This document shows, piece after piece, positions 58,001-64,000 of a stretch of 64,000 nt of DNA. Position 1 is the first letter of the stretch, and every line of letters begins with the position of its first letter. The position numbers and the translations under genes were made by a program. This stretch comes from CAZJYI01 sp964550025. GTDB taxonomy: Bacteria > Verrucomicrobiota > Kiritimatiellia > UBA8416 > CAYOBW01. The stretch is taken from the NCBI GenBank assembly GCA_964550025.1, contig CAZJYI010000002.1, positions 139,238 to 203,237 of the forward strand. Direction: 5' to 3'. The notes beneath the pieces were generated by a model. That model was not told the origin of the DNA, ran no database searches, and saw only the letters and a list, made by a program, of their open reading frames with translations.

Positions 58001-60956
58001 CGTAGACTTCCAGCCGGCCGTTGACGTTGAACTGGCGATGGACTTGCGCGCTGTCGTTGAACTCGAACCAGTCGTCGATCTTGATGAGGTCGCCCTTGGT
58101 GTCTCCCGGCGCCCACTGCCGGACGAAGTCGCGGTTGAGCTGCTGCGTGTCGCCGTATACAGGGGGCTTGGATCCGTCGCGCTTGAGATGCTCGTTGATG
58201 AAGAAATGGATAGGGCGTTGGTGAAAGTTCGGGAGCCCGATCCTGCCGCCCATCCAGGTGGCCATGCGTTCTTGCTGATACGTATTGTCCAGCTCGAGGC
58301 GGTCGAGGTTGAAAGCCCGCGAATCCAGAATGCGGTCGTCTTTGGATGAGTAGATCAGGAAGCTCGAATAGAGCGTTTCCGGATTCCCTTCCCGGCGGAT
58401 GAAGGGGCTTCCGCGATAGCGGCCGCCGGCTTCGTACGCGACCCTGACGCCCCCGTAGACGAGCGTCCCGGGCAGCGCGTGGTCGCTGAGCTTCTGTCGT
58501 GTCTGCCAGTGCTGCCGCGTTGCCTCCGTGACCCAGAGACGGTAGGTTCCGAGCTCGCCGGGCACGTCCTCCTGGCCGAACATGACTAGGCACTCGTCGG
58601 ACGCACCTTCCGGGAAGCGGGTGGAACGGGGAATCCCGTGCCCGTCAACCGTCTCAACCGAGAACGCCACGGTCTTGTTGTCTTCCTTCCCCGGAATGGC
58701 TGCGCTGAAGATACCGTCGCCGGACAGCACGTCGACGCCCACGCCGTCGTCCCGCATCGCCACTGTCGTGATCCCGGGGTCGGGATCGACGCGGTATTTG
58801 AGCTCGGCGGATGCGACGCCGTCTGGGTCATGCAGCCGCGCGGTGACGACAACCGGCTCGTCCGCCGCCGGGAGTATGGGCGTGTGGATGACCTGGGAGA
58901 TGGCCGGGCCCACATTCGCCGCGTAACGGCTGTTCTGCTGCCCCGGCGTGCCCAGGTTGGCGGGGACGGTCATCGTCCCCGAGGCCTCCAGCCAGTTACC
59001 GTGGAGGCGCAGCAGGATGCCGGGGCAGCCGGCGACCCAGCGTACCCAGGCACGAATCGTTATGGGAACCGACATTGAGACCGAGGACGAGAAATCGATC
59101 TCGGCGCGGTTGGCGCTGTTGTCGCCGCGTCCCGAGGCGCGCAGACGCAGGCTCTTGTCGCCGCCGTGCCCTTCGCCGGATTCCAGAGCGGAATCAATGT
59201 GCGTGCCCTGGATGATCCAGCCGCCCAGGCCCGATTCAAAGGTGCCGTTCGGTACGCGATTGGCGCCGCCGTCGTTGTAGACCTCGACGTCGTCCACCAG
59301 GCACTCACCGGAGTCGAAGAGAAGCACGTGCAGCTCGTTGTCGTTGTTGCGCCCCAGCGCCGGCATGGCGTTCGTTTCCACCAGCGTCCAGGGCGCCTTC
59401 TGCGATTCGTCGCTCCCCGCCCAGTTCATGGCACGGCGGTTGTCGCTGTGCGGATCGACCAGCTCCAGGCTGCTGCCGCCCCCGTCGGCCCAACGGCCCC
59501 AGCGGGTCCCGTCCCCGTACGTCACCGTGTCTACGACAACGAAGTCTTCAAGCGGCAGCTCGGGATCGTCGGGACGCGCGAGAACGACCTGTTCGCCGCG
59601 GTCCGACAGTTGCCCCGAGTAGTCGCCGAGCGTATTCGTCGCGTTGAGGTGCGGGTAGTTGATCAAAAGGTGGGCGGCATCGTGCGCCACAACGATGTAG
59701 TCCCCCGCACCGAGCACGGTTCCTGTCGGAAAGGTGAAGTCGATGCCGTCGATGAAACGCCAGTGGCTGATGTCGATACTGGCCGCGCCGCGGTTGTACA
59801 ACTCAATGTACTCGTCATCGTTGTCGGCCGTAATGGGGTGATACATGATCTCATTGATGACGACGTCGCCCTGCCGCAGGGGCGCGTTGTCCGTGCCCGC
59901 GGTGGGGGACGCCAGCACTCGCAGCTCGGGCGAACCGTCCGGATAGCGGCCCGTTGCCACGCCGTTGGCCTGGGCCGGGAACTGAACGGCGTCGACAACG
60001 CGGTTGGCGTTGGTGTCGATCAGGTAGATCGCATCGCCGTGCATGCTGAGCGAGAAACCGAGTGCATTCTGGTCAAGAGAGACGAAGCCGTTTCCGGTCA
60101 GTGTCGTGCCCGGGGCGATGACGTGCTTGTGAATCGCCGGTTCGTCGGTGAGTACGCAACCCGACATATCGACTGCCTGGGTGGTGGGATTGTGCAGCTC
60201 AACGAAGTCGATCTGCGGCAGGTCGGTGTGTGCCAGGAACTCGTTGATCACCACGCGTGCGGTGGGACTGGAAACCGACGGATCGGCCGTTCCCGGGGAA
60301 CCCCCCAAATGCGCACTGGGCAGCCACGCCAGCCGGTTGGCCTCGCCGTAGTCCGGGCGCGCCAGCACAAGCGAATGGCCGGCGCCGTCGGCCTGTGTCG
60401 GCCAGGGCCAGTTATCGTTGTACTCGGCTTCGAGCAGTATGGCGTCCATCTCGTCGCGCAGGCGCACGGTGCCGCCCCCGTTCGACAGCCGGTTGGAGTA
60501 GGGACCGAGCATGTTGGAGAGGGGATAGGCGGCTGCCATATCGTTGGGGGCGGCCGCGACGACAAGATTGCTTCGCGCACCGATCACGGTTCCATCGGGG
60601 AACCGGTAGTCGATCTCTCCCGAGATACGGTACCCGCTGATATCGCGCGGAGCGAAGTCGGAGTTGTAGATCTCGACGAACTCGGTGTCCCACCCGTTGG
60701 TGTAGTCGGCGGGATGGTACATGATCTCCGAGAACGTCAGTGCGCAGCGGCGCGTGCAAGGCCCCAGTTGCCGGGTGTCGTGCGCGGACTGCGTCCCGAG
60801 GGCGGTCGAGCTGGCCAGGATGCCCGCGCAGATGGCAGCGGCCAGTCCCGCGAAGCCGACACCTGCCTGAACGCGGTTTCCCCCGATCACCTCCATACTC
60901 CGTGGTGAAGTCTCTCTGCGGCCGTGGCCATGTTTCGTTGTGCAGTTCCTATCCAT
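55029..60956 (-). CDS. 1975-aa secreted lamin-tail and CotH protein
   Basis: Six lamin-tail domains are visible by their V-x-NE(I/F)-M-x-H...EFVE(I/L)-x-N strands (near residues 78, 250, 360, 1290, 1615 and 1755). Between the third and fourth lie a carbohydrate-binding-like beta domain and a CotH-like kinase module (about 830-1240; RNWDSYGYNRGKNASMYKPS, YMWDLDRDHLSG). The final 75 residues form a module ending in RFYRLVREE. CotH proteins of spores phosphorylate proteins. The secretion signal is near residues 30-55, and the start may instead be the ATG at 60896. It is probably a surface scaffold or enzyme; the target is unknown. Confidence 0.85.
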   Translation of the reverse strand: MDRNCTTKHGHGRRETSPRSMEVIGGNRVQAGVGFAGLAAAICAGILASSTALGTQSAHDTRQLGPCTRRCALTFSEIMYHPADYTNGWDTEFVEIYNSDFAPRDISGYRISGEIDYRFPDGTVIGARSNLVVAAAPNDMAAAYPLSNMLGPYSNRLSNGGGTVRLRDEMDAILLEAEYNDNWPWPTQADGAGHSLVLARPDYGEANRLAWLPSAHLGGSPGTADPSVSSPTARVVINEFLAHTDLPQIDFVELHNPTTQAVDMSGCVLTDEPAIHKHVIAPGTTLTGNGFVSLDQNALGFSLSMHGDAIYLIDTNANRVVDAVQFPAQANGVATGRYPDGSPELRVLASPTAGTDNAPLRQGDVVINEIMYHPITADNDDEYIELYNRGAASIDISHWRFIDGIDFTFPTGTVLGAGDYIVVAHDAAHLLINYPHLNATNTLGDYSGQLSDRGEQVVLARPDDPELPLEDFVVVDTVTYGDGTRWGRWADGGGSSLELVDPHSDNRRAMNWAGSDESQKAPWTLVETNAMPALGRNNDNELHVLLFDSGECLVDDVEVYNDGGANRVPNGTFESGLGGWIIQGTHIDSALESGEGHGGDKSLRLRASGRGDNSANRAEIDFSSSVSMSVPITIRAWVRWVAGCPGILLRLHGNWLEASGTMTVPANLGTPGQQNSRYAANVGPAISQVIHTPILPAADEPVVVTARLHDPDGVASAELKYRVDPDPGITTVAMRDDGVGVDVLSGDGIFSAAIPGKEDNKTVAFSVETVDGHGIPRSTRFPEGASDECLVMFGQEDVPGELGTYRLWVTEATRQHWQTRQKLSDHALPGTLVYGGVRVAYEAGGRYRGSPFIRREGNPETLYSSFLIYSSKDDRILDSRAFNLDRLELDNTYQQERMATWMGGRIGLPNFHQRPIHFFINEHLKRDGSKPPVYGDTQQLNRDFVRQWAPGDTKGDLIKIDDWFEFNDSAQVHRQFNVNGRLEVYEEPDGTKSRRRYRWSWWREQGEIHDDDYTSLFTLVDALNVPHTTAYYEAWVRRVVNVEEWMSFFAFQHIIRNWDSYGYNRGKNASMYKPSEGGWELYMWDLDRDHLSGNPNDDNLFRIEDPTLKNAFFVQPRFLRAYWASIYEMAEGPMVAETCDPVMDANYAAYVANGVAVTSPDNGLKSWIATRRNFLLNKLQPFAADFAITSNGGADFSTDDLPVRLTGTAPVGVRSFRVNGMEHPVSFSSVIGWTMDIGLDAGANPLLVEGLDRLGNVVASDAITVTFTGQAATPAGALVINEIMYHPALPDAEFVEIHNLSHTETFDLSGFRLDGIDHTFGSGTFIAPTGFIVVAENAAAYAQIHTNEDSILALSGEFDGTLDNGGETLRLLMPAGTNAWITLDEVRYDDDPPWPAEADGTGSSLQLIDATKDNNRIGNWAVAPAVTAPGWRYIAVTGVTAAGSVDYAELHLYLGSAGAVVVDDVRLVEGTDAANGVNLLSNGNFESPLSGPWAALRNHADSSITNDPVHGGSGSLVIRASGPGLVGRWSETVSQGSLGLSGSTTYAVGLWYHTTDDDNVLKVELTDSSLFAANATRFILETLDGSSPGQPNDVRAPLPAFPQLWVNEIMPSNVSHTADNMGDFDPWVELYNAGTGTVNLGEGYLLSDDAANPAKWAFPSGTAVGDDDRLLVWTDGEPGETVPGFLHAGFRLNSASGCVVLAREHAGQIIVLDAIWYSLIGGDYSYGSFPEGDPSRRQVFHSPTPGYANSPTSQPVLVRVNEWMADNDNTVRDPADNDFDDWFELYNAGTPQANLGGFMLADDLGATNGFTIPGGTVLPGGAYLMVWADEETGQNAPGGDLHVDFKLSRNGESIALFAPDGSLVDAVTFSTQLVDRSEGRWPDGAPQIHVMAPPTPAGANRVLVITALNGQGQQQITITWDSLPGVVYRVDWCDGLNTSPWSPLGLVTALTTTVTLTDTNAVPAGQRFYRLVREE

Positions 60957-61090
60957 ATCCAGATTGTATCACGGATTTTGCGGGTTGTGCCAATGCTCGA
61001 TTCCATGCGACAAAGCAAAACTCCTTGGCAAAGCGGACGCACCCCAGTAAAAAGCCGTGCATCATATATAAACAAGTGCGGGAGAGCAAC
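60957..61090. promoter_or_regulatory. Divergent control region of the lamin-tail and araBD genes
   Basis: A 134-bp AT-rich stretch (a sharp dip in GC). On the minus strand TACAAT lies 6 nt before the ATG at 60956, with TTGGCA 19 bp further up, a passable promoter. On the plus side CATATATAAAC precedes the araB ribosome binding site (GGAGAG, 61081-61086). No operator was identified. Confidence 0.4.
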
Positions 61091-62782
61091 ATGTCAAAAT
61101 ACGCTTTGGGACTGGACTACGGAACGAACTCCGTGCGGGCACTCATCGTCGACGTGGCCACCGGCAACGAGGTGGGAACGTGTGTGTGGGACTACGCCCA
61201 CGGGGAAGCCGGGATTCTTCTGGATCCGAACGATCCCGATCTCGCTCGCCAGCATCCGCGTGACTACGTTGAGGGAATTGAGCAGTCGGTCCTGGGCGCG
61301 TTGCGGGCCGCGGCCGGCACCGACGGCTTCTCGCCCGCCGATGTCGTGGGTATCGGCGTTGACACCACGGGCAGCACACCGCTGCCGGTGGATGCGGAAG
61401 GCGAGCCGCTGGTCTTTCAGGATGCGCACGCGGACAGCCTCGCCGCCATGGCGTGGCTGTGGAAGGACCACACGGGCCACGCCGAGGCCGCCGAGATTAC
61501 CGGCAAAGCCGAGGAGATCAGGCCGCAGTACCTGGCAAAGTGCGGCGGAACCTACTCCTCAGAATGGCTGTGGTCCAAAATACTGCGCTGCAAGCGGGCC
61601 GATGCGAGCGTCTTTGACGCGGCGTACACGTGGATTGAAATCGCGGACTGGATCCCGGCGCTGCTGACGGGAACAACGCATCCCGACACGATCAAACGCT
61701 GCATTTGCGCCGCGGGGCACAAGGCCATGTTCAATCCGTCCTGGGGCGGCTATCCGGACGCCGAGTTCCTCGGCGCCGTCGATCCAGCGCTGGTGCGCGT
61801 GCGCGAGACGTTGCCTGGCAAGGCGTACAACGTTGGAGACGCGGTGGGCGGACTGACCGAGGCCTGGGCGAAGAAGCTCGGGCTGCCGGCCGGCATTCCC
61901 GTTGCGGCAGGGGCGTTCGACGCGCATCTGGGCGGCGTGGGGTCAGGCATTGAGCCCGGCGTCCTCGTGAAGATCATCGGCACCTCGACCTGCGACATGA
62001 CCGTGGCGCCGCTGTCCCAGGAACTGCCCGACATACCCGGACTGTGCGGTATCGTGCCCGAGTCGATTCTGCCGGGATCGTACGGTCTCGAAGCGGGACA
62101 GTCCGCCGTGGGGGACATCTTCAACTGGTTTGTGAACCGCGTTCAACCGGGAGGCGCGGAGGCTGGATCGCACGAGGCGCTGACACGTCTTGCCGAGCAG
62201 CTTTGCCCCGGAGAAAGCGGATTGCTTGCACTTGACTGGAACAACGGCAACCGCACCATTCTCGTCGATCAGCGCCTGACGGGGCTCATGCTGGGCATGA
62301 CACTGCACACGACGCCGGCCGAGATGTACCGTACCCTGATCGAGGCCACGGCGTTCGGGGCTCGCGTGATCATGGAACGCTTCGAGGAATACGGTGTGAA
62401 GATCGAACGCGTCGTGAACTGCGGCGGCATTTCGGTGAAAAACCCGATGGTAATGCAGATCTACGCCGACGTCATGAATCGCCCGCTGGAGATCTCGCGC
62501 AGCACACAGACCTGTGCCCTGGGAGCGGCCATGGCCGGGGCCGTCGTTGCGGGGCGGTCGGGCGGTGGACATGACACGTTCGCCGAAGCGGCGCAGGCCA
62601 TGACCGGAGTGCTTGGAGAACAGTTCGCGCCTATTCCGGAGAACGTGGAAGTGTACAACAGGCTCTATGCGCTCTACCGCCGGGTACATGACGTCTTCGG
62701 TACGGAGGATTGCGCCGAGAACCAGTTCGGCGTTATGAAGGAGCTGCTGGTCATTCGCGACGAGGTGCGAAAGGGAGCCTGA
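61091..62782 (+). CDS. araB: Ribulokinase
   Basis: A 563-aa FGGY-family kinase that phosphorylates L- or D-ribulose before AraD. The ATG at 61091 follows GGAGAG by 4 nt; the frame upstream is non-coding. Motifs are ALGLDYGTNSVRALIVD (phosphate 1), VDTTGSTPLPVD (with the sugar-recognition T-G-S-T), AGAFDAHLGGVGSG, KIIGTSTCDM (phosphate 2) and CGGISVKNPMVMQIYADV with CALGAAMAGAV at the C-terminus. The length is that of ribulokinase rather than xylulokinase. The stop overlaps the araD start (TGATG), a bicistronic arrangement. Confidence 0.95.
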   Translation: MSKYALGLDYGTNSVRALIVDVATGNEVGTCVWDYAHGEAGILLDPNDPDLARQHPRDYVEGIEQSVLGALRAAAGTDGFSPADVVGIGVDTTGSTPLPVDAEGEPLVFQDAHADSLAAMAWLWKDHTGHAEAAEITGKAEEIRPQYLAKCGGTYSSEWLWSKILRCKRADASVFDAAYTWIEIADWIPALLTGTTHPDTIKRCICAAGHKAMFNPSWGGYPDAEFLGAVDPALVRVRETLPGKAYNVGDAVGGLTEAWAKKLGLPAGIPVAAGAFDAHLGGVGSGIEPGVLVKIIGTSTCDMTVAPLSQELPDIPGLCGIVPESILPGSYGLEAGQSAVGDIFNWFVNRVQPGGAEAGSHEALTRLAEQLCPGESGLLALDWNNGNRTILVDQRLTGLMLGMTLHTTPAEMYRTLIEATAFGARVIMERFEEYGVKIERVVNCGGISVKNPMVMQIYADVMNRPLEISRSTQTCALGAAMAGAVVAGRSGGGHDTFAEAAQAMTGVLGEQFAPIPENVEVYNRLYALYRRVHDVFGTEDCAENQFGVMKELLVIRDEVRKGA

Positions 62783-63492
62783 TGAGCAACGCAACACTGG
62801 ACGCGCTCCGCGAGGAGGTGTGTCGCGTCAACAAGGAGATCGGCCACAGCGGGCTGGCCATGCTCACCTGGGGCAACGCCAGTGGGATCGACCGGGAGAG
62901 CGGGACCGTCGTCATCAAGCCAAGCGGCGTGGACTATGGGGACCTGACACCCGCCAACCTCGTCGCCGTGGACCTGGCGACGGGCGAGGTGCTGGACGGT
63001 TCCCTGCGCCCGTCATCCGATACGGCGACACACCTGCATCTCTATCGCCAGTTTGCCGGCATCGGCGGCGTGGTCCACACGCATTCGCATTTCGCGACCG
63101 TGTGGGCCCAGGCCTGCCGCGAGATTCCCTGCTACGGAACGACGCACGCCGACTATGCCCATGGCGCCGTGCCCCTGACGCGCGCGCTGACGATGGCGGA
63201 AACGGCCGACGACTACGAACTGAACACGGGCCGCGTCATCACCGAGCGTTTCCGGGAGGACCAACTGGATCCAAAGGCACACCCCGGCGTATTGGTCGCT
63301 TCGCACGGCCCCTTCGCGTGGGGCGCATCCCCCGCGGCCGCACTCGAGAGCGCCATCGTCCTGGAAGAGGTCGCCCGTATGGCCTATCACACGGCCACAC
63401 TCAACCCCGACATCGCCGCCGTACCGCAACACCTGCTCGACAAGCACTTCCTCAGAAAGCATGGAAGAGACGCTTACTACGGCCAACCGTAG
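62782..63492 (+). CDS. araD: L-ribulose-5-phosphate 4-epimerase
   Basis: A 236-aa class II aldolase-fold zinc enzyme that converts L-ribulose 5-phosphate to D-xylulose 5-phosphate. Phosphate-binding GNASGIDRESG and IKPSGVDY, the zinc site HTHSHFATVWA with a third His in the later HGPFAWG segment, and YGTTHADYAHG are present. Its ATG shares a base with the araB stop, and AAGGGAG inside araB serves as the ribosome binding site. With araB but no araA (isomerase) in the window, the ribulose source is either an isomerase elsewhere or a different pentose route. Confidence 0.95.
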   Translation: MSNATLDALREEVCRVNKEIGHSGLAMLTWGNASGIDRESGTVVIKPSGVDYGDLTPANLVAVDLATGEVLDGSLRPSSDTATHLHLYRQFAGIGGVVHTHSHFATVWAQACREIPCYGTTHADYAHGAVPLTRALTMAETADDYELNTGRVITERFREDQLDPKAHPGVLVASHGPFAWGASPAAALESAIVLEEVARMAYHTATLNPDIAAVPQHLLDKHFLRKHGRDAYYGQP

Positions 63493-63607
63493 GGGAATGG
63501 ACGTGCTGTTCTGGTTCCGCGAGACAGAGAGCGGCACCGCGGACTTTAAGAGGTGTGCGGCGGCGGGTGTGCTCCGGATGGTGTTGCCAGGCGGTTCTAC
63601 GGAACGA

Positions 63608-64000
63608 TCACTTCAGTTCCACGTGCTTGATCCGGATGGTGCGGAAGGCGACGGGGCCGTGGTCGCCCTGGATGCGGATGGGGCCCTTGGGCTCCTCCGG
63701 CGCGTTCTCCCTCATCGCCGCGCGGGTGGGACCGGTGACTTCCGCGTTCTCGTGAATGAGTTGTCCGTTGTGCAGGACCTTTACGAACCTGGCGTTCTCG
63801 GTCTTCTTGCCGTCCGCGTCGAAACGGGGAGCCCGAAAAATGACCTCGTATTTCTGCCACGTCCCCGGCGCCGTTGACGCGTTGACCTTCGGCGCCTGGC
63901 CGGCGTCCTTGTGCTTGCCCCAGCGTTGGTAGATGCCGCCGCAGTCACTGTGCTTGACCTTCTCCTTGCCGAAGCTGTCGAAGATCTGGATCTCGTAGCG
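63608..64000 (-). CDS. DUF1080 (3-keto-disaccharide hydrolase) protein, 5' end outside window
   Basis: The minus-strand frame is open from the window edge to the TGA at 63610-63608 (130 codons). It reads RYEIQIFDSFGKEKVKHSDCGGIY... and ends in GPIRIQGDHGPVAFRTIRIKHVELK, the end of a DUF1080 domain (concanavalin-like jelly-roll). Family members cleave or bind 3-keto sugars and are abundant in Planctomycetota and Verrucomicrobiota. Only the C-terminal half is here. It is convergent with araD; 115 bp between them show nothing else. Confidence 0.9.
   Translation of the reverse strand, partial: RYEIQIFDSFGKEKVKHSDCGGIYQRWGKHKDAGQAPKVNASTAPGTWQKYEVIFRAPRFDADGKKTENARFVKVLHNGQLIHENAEVTGPTRAAMRENAPEEPKGPIRIQGDHGPVAFRTIRIKHVELK

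Noticed and set aside
59166..60908. A 580-codon plus-strand frame opposite the lamin-tail gene
   Set aside because: Shadow frame; the minus strand reads repeated lamin-tail domains throughout.
1..64000. tRNA or rRNA genes
   Set aside because: I saw no cloverleaf with a T-loop GGTTCRA and matching acceptor stems, and no rRNA landmarks, in the intergenic stretches.

Overview
The window looks like a chromosomal segment from a GC-rich, Gram-negative member of the Planctomycetota-Verrucomicrobiota superphylum, with Kiritimatiellota-like content as my best guess. The evidence is a Kdo transferase (so LPS is present), TolQ/TolR-type motor proteins, secreted sulfatases, glycoside hydrolase family 2 enzymes, DUF1080, SUMF1, right-handed beta-helix, lamin-tail/CotH and thrombospondin-type-3-like secreted proteins, and a dprA-topA-xerC order. 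There is no rRNA gene, so placement below phylum is inference.

Layout. 1-4000: a giant secreted beta-helix protein cut by the window edge, then a secreted protein of unknown function. 4000-7800: an accessory island of small minus-strand genes. It holds a lipoprotein, a MazF-type toxin with a ribbon-helix-helix antitoxin, the 3' scar of a group II intron, a PIN-domain toxin with a 57-aa partner, a HicAB pair, an attC-like hairpin and the remains of an integron-type integrase. I read it as a decayed integron with its integrase in the same direction as its cassettes. 7800-15300: a zinc-ribbon membrane protein, dprA, topA, a xerC/D recombinase and the Kdo transferase. 15300-20000: a minus-strand operon with an SpoIIE-type phosphatase, an exonuclease, an O-antigen ligase-like protein and two small membrane proteins. 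20200-43900: a polysaccharide and sulfate-ester region (two sulfatases, one fused to an SGNH hydrolase; two GH2 beta-galactosidase-like enzymes; two beta-helix proteins; a class II aldolase; a SUMF1 protein; purB). Within it sits a DUF4062-NACHT-SUMF1 STAND protein that looks like a defence or conflict gene. 44100-54100: a minus-strand operon of a TPR protein, ExbB/TolQ, ExbD/TolR and two giant proteins combining PD40-type propeller blades with an alpha/alpha toroid. The last of these also carries a TonB-like transmembrane helix. 54400-64000: a DSP-type phosphatase, a 1975-aa lamin-tail/CotH protein, the ribulokinase and ribulose-phosphate epimerase pair, and a DUF1080 protein cut by the edge.

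The strongest candidate for an undescribed system is the ExbB-ExbD-toroid/propeller operon, where the expected separate TonB/TolA protein seems to be built into a 1048-aa fusion. Second is the decayed integron/toxin island. A third theme is intergenic: at least six unrelated families of short-period degenerate repeats, mostly arranged as large inverted repeats and often between convergent genes.
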